Below, one piece after another: positions 19,561 through 29,843 of a stretch of 64,000 nucleotides of DNA (positions are counted from its first letter, which is position 1; each line of letters begins with the position of its first letter). The notes beneath the pieces are model-generated. The model was not told the DNA's origin, did not search any database, and was given only the letters and a program-made list of their open reading frames with translations. The DNA comes from Hyaloscypha bicolor E (lineage: Eukaryota; Ascomycota; Leotiomycetes; Helotiales; Hyaloscyphaceae), in assembly GCF_002865645.1 (NCBI RefSeq), contig NW_020194519.1:1671542-1735541 (forward strand). Reading direction: 5' to 3'. A program made the position numbers and the translations under genes.

Positions 19561-20187
19561 TCACGCTTCTGAATGTTCGTTCTGCTGAGTTTTCACCTCC
19601 TCGACTTCGCTGACTTTCACTTCTGCTACGTCTTGCTCCTCGATGGTTTCCACTTCGGTCTTTCCTTCTGCTTTGGTTTCCTCCACTTTCGTTTCCTCAG
19701 CTTTCACCTCTTCCTTAATCTCCAACTTCACCTCCAGATGCTCCGTCTCCTGCTGTTGCGCATCCCCCTTTCCCTCCACTAGCTTCTCAACCCCGTCCCT
19801 GACTGCCTCCCATGCCACTCTCAGGTCCCCAAAATGCGGATCCTCCATCTCCTTGTGCTCATGCCTCTGATGATGATGATGATGTCTATTTCCATTTCCA
19901 TGCCCTCCACTTCCACTTCCACCTCCGTTATGAGAGTGTTTCTTAGGATGCGCGATATTTTCTAACCGCGCGTTGATTTCGCCCATCTGAGACACATAGC
20001 CTTCAAGCTCTGAGTGGGCGGAGGAAGGGATGTTGAGGGAGGGGAGAGAGGGTGCTGACGCGAGAGATGCCTCGAGCAGGTCAAGCTGTGTATGGGAATG
20101 CCCTACGTGCCGCGTCTTCTTGATTTCAGCACAGAGGTTACCGGTTATGATGATGGCGTCTGAAAGCCGAGTTATGAGGTCCGACAT
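19561..20187 (-). CDS. hypothetical protein with His-rich and Glu/Lys/Val repeat regions
   Basis: Single exon, 208 residues. The N-terminus MSDLITRLSDAIIITGNLCAEIKKTRHVGHSH begins an amphipathic helical part (1-80). A Gly/Ser/His-rich linker follows with an uninterrupted run of five histidines (about 103-107). A short conserved-looking block comes next (PHFGDLRVAWEAVRDGVEKL), then a repetitive acidic tail (KEEVKAEETKVEETKAE). The helical N-terminus could self-associate. The His-rich stretch could bind metal. No family recognised. The start ATG is followed directly by the ordered region. Confidence 0.6.
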   Translation of the reverse strand: MSDLITRLSDAIIITGNLCAEIKKTRHVGHSHTQLDLLEASLASAPSLPSLNIPSSAHSELEGYVSQMGEINARLENIAHPKKHSHNGGGSGSGGHGNGNRHHHHHQRHEHKEMEDPHFGDLRVAWEAVRDGVEKLVEGKGDAQQQETEHLEVKLEIKEEVKAEETKVEETKAEGKTEVETIEEQDVAEVKVSEVEEVKTQQNEHSEA

Positions 20188-20586
20188 CTCTTATCTTCTT
20201 CCCGTTGTCAGAGAGAATCCTTCTCTCTGAGATCCGACAGAGATTCAGTTGAAGCTTCTTTCTGAGATCACGTGTCGCTTCAGGGAATCGATCGCAAATG
20301 AGGGTATGGGTGATGCGATGAGGAATTGTTTGAGATAGTTTGGAACGAAGATGAGATCTGAGATTGATGCGAAGTGTGCATCGCCAAAATTGCAAAGAAA
20401 TGGGTTCTTTTCTTATCAGCCCACAAAGATGGCGCTTTCTCTGGCGCAAAAAGCAAAACATGAGTTGATCATGAAAGCCAAACCCATCCGTCCAATTACC
20501 ATTCCCCGCTAAAGCACGACAGAGAAACAACACCTTGGTTTGCCGTTAAACCAAATACACTTTCTTTCTTTCTTTCTTCCAACTTC
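20188..20586. other. intergenic region
   Basis: Upstream of the His-rich gene; no coding signal seen. Ends in CTTTCTTTCTTTCTTCC pyrimidine repeats at about 20563. Confidence 0.4.
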
Positions 20587-22144
20587 ATGCCTCATCAACA
20601 CTCAAACCAAGCAGTAACTGCAAGCACCACCCCTACAAAATGCCCCGCCATCGTCAGCATCCTCACCCAATCCGACAAAACCAACCTCCTAACCGCCCCC
20701 CGCCCCCCGCATCCCCCATCTTCCTAATCTTCTGCTGCAGCGGAATCTGCACAAAAACACTCCTCCCCCAGCTCACACCCAACATCAAAAACTCCACCGA
20801 TTCGTTCGAGGATTCGGTGAGTGGAGGGGTTGGGCCGTGATGACCCAGGTCAGAACCAGCTTAGGGAGCGCGTGGATGTAGGCCAGGCCTGGGGATTGGG
20901 CGCTGTGGGTTGCAATACGGGTACGGGTTTAGGGATCTAGGGCGTGGAGGAAGGGTGTGTGAAAGAGGGCGAGGAAGTCGGGGAAGATTGCGAAGTGTTG
21001 CATGAGGCTGCTGTAGAGGAAGTAGGGGGTGAGTATTGCGTAGGGGATGGGGTAGAGGAGCTTGGACGTCTGGATCAGAGGATATTTGAAGGTTGAGGGA
21101 TTGTGGGTAAGCGTTGGTGATGTCTTGGATCTGTGGAGGTACAATCTGATTTAAAAATCAGGCCCTCGACGAGTACTGCTGAGGACTCGCAGTGCTTGAA
21201 GCCGATATTTTCAAGGAGAATGAAGGTGGTATTATTCTCAATGTTTTATGTCTTCTGTCGGCATCTTGAATGCTGACCCCGTCCTCCATGAAAGTCTCCG
21301 AGGCTGCTTCCCCATGCGAGGTAAGAGCGGCCGGCTGGCAGGGTAAAGGCGTTGCCTGGTCAACGATCGCTTTCGTTCCTTTTTCGATGAAGCATCACCT
21401 TTCGACATGAAGGCAGCTGCTACTTTCGAATCTGCTTCGGTGAGCTGGACCAAAGAATCAAAACAGTTGTACCCGTAGCTGTTCGAACAATCATAACCCG
21501 AGCGTCAATTCCAGGTCACATGATTTTAGCGAGCCCCTGAGCTTCGTGGGACCGATTCGTCAAAAGACGATGGCCCTAAAGTTTCCAGCTCCATGGATTG
21601 AGATATCCTGAGCCGCCTCCGGTACAATCGGAATATCAGTTCATAAAAATTAGCACCCAGATAAAAAGTTTCTTTTCCTCTCACTCCATTGTAACTTCTA
21701 GATCAACAACATTCAGATTCAATTTTGGGGCGAGACGAAGTCAATATCAAGACACCTGAGATAAAACTTCAAAATGGAGAATGCGGGTTTCCAATCCATC
21801 CCCACAAAGCTGATTTTAGCTGATTTTTAATCCAGAACGAAACCAACCCTCCACCTCCTCTGGTGCGCGAGCGAGCGACGTCGAGAAATCCTCTACTATG
21901 TTGCATTCGATATCCCAAGACCATCCTTCGCTTTCAACTTCGATCTTAAACCCTACCTCGCCTTCTTCACAAGCCCTACCACAGGAACAGAAAGTATTGC
22001 GCTCGCGGTCTTCACGGGTGTAGTGACTGGTCTGGTTACGAGTCTCGTGACTGCGTGCATAGCCGTGGAGATTATCAAGTTGAACGACAGGGCGATTCTT
22101 GGTCTGTCAGGTTCGTGGACTAGGAAATTTGTTTTAGGTTACTA
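20587..22144. pseudogene. unresolved coding-like fragments (start of gene-poor island)
   Basis: A short plus frame starts at 20587 (MPHQHSNQAVTAS...) and ends near 20728. A minus frame at about 21238-21500 lacks an ATG (LTEADSKVAAAFMSKGD). A plus segment at about 21830-22144 reads LHLLWCASERRREILYYVAF, a one-span hydrophobic stretch (IALAVFTGVVTGLVTSLVTA) and ends at TAA, behind a good branch/acceptor (GCTGAT...CCAG), but no matching upstream exon is evident. All three frames are open in part of this segment. I read these as remnants of small genes, or as one broken multi-exon gene. Confidence 0.25.
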
Positions 22145-22823
22145 AGGAGATGAAGCTGTTTTGGGCAAAGCTGGCATTTTGGAGGGGGGATTTTGTGTGT
22201 CACGTTTCACGGATAAATCTCAACTCTATAGTTCAACGTTGTACAAATCGGTCGTGTAGATTAGAAATTTAAAAGCTTGCCATCTGGCGTATTCTCCAGA
22301 TAGTAATCTCCAATACGCAGTATGTGCTTGGAGAAAAGGACGTCTGGCGTGGTGGAATCTGTGTCTTTCCGTATTCGACTACGTTGGACTGGAGTCGTCC
22401 GATACCGAGACCGTTCTTCTATGCAGATCGATTAATGATTATCTCCAAGTTTAATCTCTCGGATTGAAGAAGAAACAGAATCCAGTCTGAATTCCGCGAT
22501 GTTCCTAGAATGGATGCAAGAGTTAAGCCTTTTGGTGGGTTTGACAGTCGTCGAGCTGGTTTCACGAGCAAGGTTTAAGTAAATGTCTGAAGTTCTGACG
22601 AAAATTGCGATGGGATAACTTGGAAGCCCTGTTGCGAATCTGAGCCTTGGTTACTGGTTCTTTCTATCTCAATATGACTCAGTCTTCTGATATAAACTTG
22701 GCCGTGGTGGCATGGCTTCATGTATTTCAATTGTTACAAACTCAGTTCATTCAATTCAAATATTAATAAAGCACACTCACTCAACGTTACTCACAACCTC
22801 GCAACAATAAACTTCTACTTTTG
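22145..22823. other. AT-leaning region without a gene
   Basis: No open frame of note; nothing recognised. Confidence 0.4.
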
Positions 22824-23179
22824 ATGACAGCCACCCTTCTCACCCCAGTTCTAGCAGCAAATATTACCGCAGCAGTTAGCACAAACTGCAACATCGTGGC
22901 CAACCGCACCGTGATCGCCGGGGACATTCTCGTCAACATTGCCGTATCGAGCAACTCCAATTTATCAATCCACAAATCACCAAGCCGCGGCTTATAAATG
23001 TGGGTGACACGACCAATATTGCAAACTCAAAATGTGTCGCACCAGCAGCACCCCCCCTCCCAGAACCAACCGCAAGGTGCTCGAACGGGAATGTGACTGG
23101 GACCTCGTCTTCAAAGGCTTCAAAGGCTACTAAGGCGAGAGCATTGCGAGGTTTCGAGTGCAGAAATGTTGGCAAATGA
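22824..23179 (+). pseudogene. LysM-domain secreted protein, frameshifted
   Basis: From 22824 the frame gives a short hydrophobic leader ending VLAANIT, then TNCNIVANRTVIAGDILVNIAV, the start of a LysM motif. The frame then breaks. One base out of register, from about 22949, it continues EQLQFINPQITKPRLINVGD and IANSKCVAPAAPP to a stop at 23179. Together these cover the two halves of one LysM domain (V.aGD...IA..., ...NPqI....I.vGd...i). Such small secreted proteins bind chitin oligomers and include effectors that hide hyphae from hosts. The codons before the ATG (KLLLL) look like more signal peptide, so the original start may also be lost. Almost certainly non-functional. Confidence 0.6.
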
Positions 23180-26100
23180 ACAATTTAGTAACCCCAGAAA
23201 TTCAAATTCAAATATCTTGGCCCTAGCAAAATTCGTGGCACATCTGAGAGTCAGGCAAGATCATGGTCCTTCTTCCTTTGAGACATTTCTGAAATGGCCG
23301 TGCTGTTCAAGCATCGAGAGCTGAGGAGATTTAAATAATTTCAAGAGGGACGTGATTATACAGGAGTATATATTACCCACAAGCTGATTCTAGAATCGAA
23401 GTTTCTAAATTCACCGCATCGTTCTTAATCAATGGTAAACATAAGTATTCGCCCGACTTCGTGCCACAATCTCCCACGAAGACTAGAAGAGATTTGCAAC
23501 TGCCCCTGTCCCCTCTCTAACCCAGCGTATTGCGCTGAGAAAATTGTATAGCAAGCCACCTTCCGGACCGTACAACTTGAGGTTGTTCTCCTCGATGGCA
23601 ACAACGCCCGAAGTATCTGAGGATCGATTGTTGTCCACCTGAATTTCGAGACATTCTTATTGAAATTGTCTGTTGCGGAAGAATCAATTTCAATTTTGAC
23701 ATGCTCACGTGATCTCTGAGACAGCCCCTTTAAAAATTCGGTTAAGGGTCCGAATGCTTTAGGATCCATATTCATGAAGATGTAGTTAATATCGAGGCCA
23801 TTCTGTATCAGAAGCGCACCTGGTAAGATTGTAGTCTGAAGGACAAGTCTCGAAATCGCTCATTGTATAATTAACCCGGGTCATTTCGTTGATGAGTCCA
23901 GATTTCCTTTGCAGCTGTGAAGAGGCTTCACATCACCATAACATAAAAACAGAAGAACATCAGGATAGATACAAGCCTTTCAATAACTAACCAAATCTTT
24001 CCATCATAATGGATACAAATGACCAAACCAAAAGTTTAAGCGGTTCCTTTCCCGTCGCGATAAGGCAGGCAAGCAAAACTGGCCAGTGACTGCCTCAGAA
24101 TGGCTCTACTTCGGAGGGCAAAGGGGAATGGGTGTTAACCTGTAATCATGAATATCAAGGAGATCCTTGACAGGTCTTTACCATTTGGAGATGTGTTTTT
24201 AAGGATAGCTTTTGGGGGCTCAGTTTTGGGATAGTATGCCGGCCATTGACATTAATTAATCTCATGACAGCCATTATTGGAGAGCATGAGAGACAGAAGC
24301 GATTGTAAAACAAATTTATCAAATAGTTAGGGATCTTTTCCGCCTTACGGAAGCTTTCGGCAAGCTTGCCAAAGAAGGCGTTGCTTTTGAGGGGTTGGAC
24401 GGAAGTAAAGTGCGTAATCGACTTGCCGGCGAGGGAGCTTTGGATATTGGAGGAGTATATTGTCTACCTACCACCCTGCGGTACAATAGGGGGCCAGGAT
24501 TTTAAGACGGCTATCTCTACTCGTTGGGCTATTATCGCAGAGAGTAAGGAACAGTGGTTTGCATAAATGGTTGTCTGATTAAAAGAAGCTCTGAGGGAGC
24601 CTCTGGATCTAAGAAAAGGAGAGCTGACTAATTAGTGCTACGCTCGGGCCTATATTACAACAGCTATTGTTTGGTGTCTTTGGTATAAGTACAAAAATCG
24701 TTGATTCCATTGAGAGAGAAAGAGAGAGGACGAGAGAGAGGCTAGCCTTATAGCGGCGTGAGAAGACAAGAGACTCACCGTAATTAGCTGACCATACGAT
24801 TTATCACGCTGTAAACAGCTAATCTAATTGGCAGGAGAACCCTGTAATTCTAGCTGGTTCGCCGAGCGAAGGCCTGTAATCAGGTACTAATTGAGGTAAT
24901 CAGGTGCCAATTAACGTTTAAAAAGCCATGTAGGTAGTAGTAAGTACTCAAGGAGGGGAATAGTAAGAGAGGGGCCAATTTTATGCTTTTTGTCGTATGA
25001 TAATAAGGGATTCCTTATCATACGTCCATTTCTCCTCTTTTCGCGTCGCCAGCTGAAAAGTATATCCTCACTTTACACCTGTGCGCTTTGCACTCATTGG
25101 TCTTACACTCACCAACGATTGCTTAGCTAGAGTGCGAAACTCCCAGAACAACGCGTAATAAACGATGTGCGATTGAATTGCGATTGTTGAAGCTATAGAC
25201 TGCAGTATTCCCAGTTTAACTGCGCACGCTTGTTGCAAAATTCCACTGAATATGCATGACAACACTGATGAGCCGGAATAGGAGGGATTGCAAATCGTAC
25301 GATAGACCAACGCGATTGGTCCAATGCCTCTTGTCGTCGAGTCATGGGATCATGGTTTTTGCATTCGCAGTGAGCCTGCGCACGAGGCAGATCCTTTCGC
25401 GCCTGCAAGTCCAGCAGCACCAGAGAAGCTCATGGGCAAAGCTGGGCGAGCATGAGCAATCGGCGTTCTGTGTGTCTTCCGATTGGATCGTTAAGCTCAC
25501 TTTGGATCCTTGAAATGCCCCAACTCGAATTTTGCTCCCCGGCTCATGAGGTCTCCCATTCGGCGCTTGCCGGGAGACCTCACACACCACAGCTCTCGAA
25601 GACATGATGGGAGACCTCACCTCTTTCGCCACTGTATTAATCGACGCCCTTGTGTCTTTGAGTCGAAATTTGAACTTATTCTCTAGAGATCTTTCGCTTG
25701 CGACGAACACAAAACTATTCCTAGCCTATCACTCGGGGCTTGATTTACATCCCCGTCCAGCCTCGCGGAGTGCGCAGAGCTCCAGCAGTACACGAATATA
25801 TTTTCCTCCATTTCCCTCGGAGGAGGACCTCTTACCTCTGTTTTCGATTGGACCTGGCAGTACCGACTCTTCCTTCAACGTCCTCCTTCTCCCAAAGCGA
25901 AATGGTTTAGGCGCACAACGAGAAGGTTCTCTTTCCGGTCTGGTCCTGCCGCTGATAGCCCGCGCGAGGCTCGCAGAAACTACCAACAGAGACATATCCT
26001 AGGTTCACCCTCTTTCAACATCTTTTCAGCAAGAACGACAAGCACGAACTAAAGAGCTGTCGCCCTCTTTCGGCGGCTATTGCAGTAACTTTCTGCACAC

Positions 26101-26422
26101 GGTGATGAGCGTGACTCTCATTAAAGTTACCATTTCTGGCCTCTGAGCAGCGTAGTGAACTGCCCAAGGATTCTACAGATTTGGGCTTTCTCTGGTATTG
26201 ACTAAACGGCCGGTGTATTGCTCGCAGATCCGTAACTTCACTCAATAACAGAACGTTGCCAAATACAAATCTCACCAGGCGCGTTCGTGAGTGAATCTTG
26301 TTCGGAGCAGCGACACCGAGATTCGACGGTTCAAACGATTGAACCACCACGGCTTTGTAGACGACTGTTGTCGCTACTTACATATCATACAGCCCCGTTC
26401 CACGGACTACCTCACGATAACC
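23180..26422. other. gene-poor region with weak coding relics
   Basis: No intact gene. A minus-strand coding-looking stretch at about 23425-23775 can be read as FGPLTEFLKGLSQRSREHVK, then after an AAATTCAG acceptor as NLKLYGPEGGLLYNFLSAIR, ending in TAG near 23486; no start found. A plus frame at 24366-24566 may be a transposon relic but is unidentifiable. A GA-rich run lies at 24713-24742 and a hairpin at 24994-25024. The frames at 25604-26002 on both strands lack any family signal. Confidence 0.35.
24994..25024 (+). repeat. 10-bp inverted repeat (hairpin)
   Basis: CGTATGATAA - 11 nt - TTATCATACG, perfect arms. Sits in AT-rich, gene-poor DNA with short direct repeats (GTAATCAGGT at about 24877 and 24896). 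Could be a remnant of a mobile element end; no element is recognisable. Confidence 0.45.
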
Positions 26423-27564
26423 ATGGCGGAGCCAGATGAAGATGTAGTTGCTGGTCTCGATGTACAGGATACTATCTTCTCACTATCTTCAACACCAAGC
26501 CTTTCTCCATCAGCCCAGACAGACCTAATGATCTATCCTGACTTCAAAGTCAGTCCTCTCAATGAACCAGTCTTTGGTGTCAGAGGCAACGAATTACCAC
26601 CTGACATCGACGACTTCCAATTCCTCCCTCTTTATCCCGACCCTTGGCATGGACTTGGATTAGCAGATATCGACTTCACGCTAGATTTCGACCTTGAGTC
26701 CCATGAGAGACTCTGGGAAAAGGTGATGGCGCCAGTAGAAGATTCTCCAGGCTGCCAAAAAACTTATTCTCTTTTTGACTACGGATCGCCTTCGCCTCTT
26801 TCTGTGACACACCGTTTGCCTATCGAGGCCGCTGTGGCAGAGAACTTGAATTCAACTACTGATCTAAATTTTGTTGCACCTCTCCCGTTGCTAGATGTTG
26901 GCATACGCGAGCCTGCAACTCCATGGGGTAGCTTCTGGCCTCAAGGATCTCCATCAGCCTCCTCTACATTTCTAACGCAGCCCTCTCCAAAATCTCGAAT
27001 CAACTCCGTCTCTACCACTCCCTGTTCTCCTTCCATGTCCCCAATCCTCTGTTCTTGGGAGGAGTGCGACAAGACTTTCTTCACCAACGCCGCTTTCAAG
27101 TAAGTGGTCTAACCTCTTCCACCCCATCCGCTCTCACTCCAAATCTAACTCCCACCTCAACTCCTCGCCTCTCTCAGCCTAACTTTCAACCCAGCCATCA
27201 CCTCAAATACCATACCAAGCCCTTCCACTGTCCGCATTGCCCGCTCCAGCAAGCTACCAAACGGCTTCTGCATCGCCACATCAACGAGCGCCACTTCAAT
27301 ACTGAGAAGTATTACTGCACTGTTGATCGCTGTAATCGGAGCATGGGTGGCGTTCTTGGAAATGGAGGTCAGCATTTCACTCGTGAGGATAATTGTAGGA
27401 GGCACTTGAGGAAGATGCACGGGATATCTGGGATGGGAGAGGAGCCGGGCGTGGAGATGGACAGGCAAGCGAAGGAGGGAGGAGAAAGCGAAGTGGTTGA
27501 TATGGATGAGTTGACTAGACGGATCAGGAGGGAGAGGAAATTTGGGAGGAGGAAAACTGGATAG
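26423..27564 (+). CDS. C2H2 zinc-finger transcription factor
   Basis: Two exons (26423-27099, 27195-27564; GTAAGT donor, CCAG acceptor), 348 residues. The N-terminal two thirds are acidic and Ser/Pro-rich (activation-like). Zinc-finger pairs begin at CSWEECDKTFFTNAAF and are completed across the intron by HHLKYH. Next come FHCPHCPLQQATKRLLHRHINERH and YYCTVDRCN...FTREDNCRRHLRKMH, three C2H2 fingers in all. A short C-terminus is charged and basic (RRIRRERKFGRRK). The intron splits the first finger at the usual fungal position. A likely DNA-binding regulator with unknown targets. An in-frame GTG upstream was ignored in favour of the ATG in ACCATGG context. Confidence 0.85.
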
Positions 27565-29843
27565 AGATGCAACGCACCGAACGTGATATACAGGAAACTA
27601 AGATTACGGCTTAACGACGATCCAACCGCAGAATACGGCTCCTGAAAACTCAATCTAGAGTTGCAGGTGCCAGTAGGATTGTTGGGTGGGGCCGAGTCGT
27701 ACAATTCCCTGAACTTATCAAGGTCGAATCCCGCCATTGCCGTAACTGCCATTTTCCCCTCTTTCTTCATTTCCTTTCGACAGGGTAAGCAAGCCTGACC
27801 CATGCCTGAGCTCCGCCTGAAAAAGCGGTACTGGTCATGTGAGTATAAGCGTCGACATTCCCGTGGTATATTACAGGAACATTGACAAAAAATACTCCTG
27901 AAATCACGGGGACTATTGAGAGAACCGTGGCACTTCCGGCCTTTCAAACTCAATTCTGGAAAATCAGGTCTATCTTCTAATTCTTCTAAGTCTCTAGCGA
28001 GGACAAGGTGACCAATTGGGAATCAAGTGGCGGCGCAGATATTTCGTTTAACACGATTGAACCGCTTTTTAACTTCCAACCCGACGAGGGAGTCCCAGGG
28101 CTATAGAAATGAATACAATATCGATGTTGACGGCTTCCTAAAGGTTTGAGTTGCATATCATAGAAGCAATATTAGAAGAAAAGAAAGAATTAGAAGAAAA
28201 GGGAACCTGAGAAGAATTCAGACTGGAGAGTGATACAACTTTTTGGGTGGTTCTTGCCATCCTGCAGTATTATGAGTGGGAGAATCAAAAACAAGTCACG
28301 CCACGCGGTTGCTTAAGTCAAGACAGCTACTAAGCCACAATCCCGTGATTCACGCAATGCTGACAAGTTTCAAGATCATCATGTCTTTATATTCCTCTGT
28401 TTCTATCTGCAGTCGATTTAGAAACCGCAACTGTCTGGTGTCGTCAACTCCTGAAGCTCCTAGGCTCACTAATCCTGGATCTGGCACTCAATACTCTCAG
28501 CCATGCCAAAGAAACCAGGTATTCCAAGCGCCTTAGGCAGTTCTATGGCTCTCCGTTGGCGGCCTCTAATCGATCCCTCACATTACAGTTAATTAACTTT
28601 AAATATAATAATGAGTTATAATTAAAGTAATTAGAAATAAGCAAATAGCATAGACTTGTAGCTACTTACTATCTCATACTTATTGGCTTATACTATAGTA
28701 AGACATATCTGGCAATGCCCTCAAACGGAAAGATGCTTCCGGGGCGTGTATTATTTGAAAATGAAAATAGCTCAAATATTTAAATCAAACTTGAAATACC
28801 GCAAAGATATTATATGTTGCATGGCAACTGCAGGCTGGCCATGTGACTTGACCTCACGTGACCACCCTCAGTGTATTTAAGCTCTGGCCCTCCGCGCCAC
28901 ACCTCTCTTCCTTCCATATCTTATATTATATTACATACACCCGCATTTTACTGCAACATTATATCTAGATATAGTGTGCATGCAATTTTCAGCATCTGGT
29001 ACAGACATGGCTCGAACCCGTGCTAATAAACGCAGAAGCAGCTCCGTCTTCCTGATTCAACTCATTCCATCTACAGGTTTGACGACCTTGTGGTGTTGCG
29101 AGGGCACTATCATGATCGATTTGTGATGTTTGCAAGTTGAGGCTGAGGGTGCTTGGAAAAAAGAGTGTGCCACCAAAAGTCGGCCATACAAAGTCGGCCT
29201 ACCAAAAGTCGGCCACCAAAAATCGGCCACCAAAAATCGGCCTACCAAAAGTCGGCCACCAAAAGTCGGCCACCAAAAGTCGGCCACCAAAAATCGGCCT
29301 ACCAAAAGTCGTCCACCAAAATCTCTGCGACTACCAAATAGATTAAAATGTATATGCGATCTAATACCGCGGTTCTGCCAAACTACGATTCACAGGATCA
29401 AGGTTCCGCTGCCTATCCAATTTACCCAGCCCCAAATATCACAGTCCCAGGCTCCAGCCCATCCAGTCCGACTCACCTCTGACTCACCCTCCGCCTAAAG
29501 TATAAATACCTCCCTTCCCCCCTCCAAAACTCCCTTTCTCTTCTCCCCATCTAAGTGCAAGGGTTGTACGCAGAGCCGTGAAGAGATACTCTGAGCTTGC
29601 GTTTTTGCTAGTTGAAAACTACCAACGACCATCTCCCATCGTGCACTTGTGCGGTGGGGAATTTTTGTCTCATAGCTTCCTCGAAAGAGAATTCTCTCTT
29701 TTCATTGCGCGCTGTTCGTAGAAGCGGTCGTGAAGAAGAGAGTGAAGGGTCGCGACGAAGGGTGGAAGAGATGGGGAGTGGAAATATGATAATGTTCCAA
29801 ATCTTGTAGGTAAATTGAGATCAAATAGAGAACCTTTGATGGT
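27565..29843. other. gene-poor region with a minisatellite
   Basis: 2.3 kb without a supported gene. A minus-strand frame starting at ATG 27804 (MGQACLPCRKEMKKEGK) overlaps the C2H2 gene's 3' end and is not convincing. AT-rich DNA spans about 28560-28840. The 14/15-bp repeat at 29170-29323 creates long but artificial frames on both strands. A TATA-like TATAAATA at 29491 faces no identifiable gene. Confidence 0.4.
29170..29323 (+). repeat. 14/15-bp minisatellite, about 11 units
   Basis: Units alternate between CCACCAAAARTCGG (14 bp) and CCTACCAAAAGTCGG (15 bp), with G/A variation at one position and one degenerate CCATACAAAGTCGG. The last units decay to TCCACCAAAATCT. Mixed 14/15 spacing makes every frame partly open, which explains repetitive frames rich in KSATK/SRPPK on one strand and ADFWWP on the other. 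Confidence 0.9.

Noticed and set aside
25604..26002. 132-residue plus frame and 88-residue minus frame
   Set aside because: Overlap each other without family motifs; Ser/Pro/Arg composition typical of chance frames.
29010..29040. GGCTCGAACCCGTG resembling the T-loop region of a tRNA on the minus strand
   Set aside because: No A-box, no acceptor-stem pairing and no cloverleaf could be formed.
29130..29498. Long repetitive frames rich in KSATK/SRPPK on the plus strand and ADFWWP on the minus strand
   Set aside because: They are produced by the 14/15-bp minisatellite; no start context, conserved domain or flanking exon supports them.
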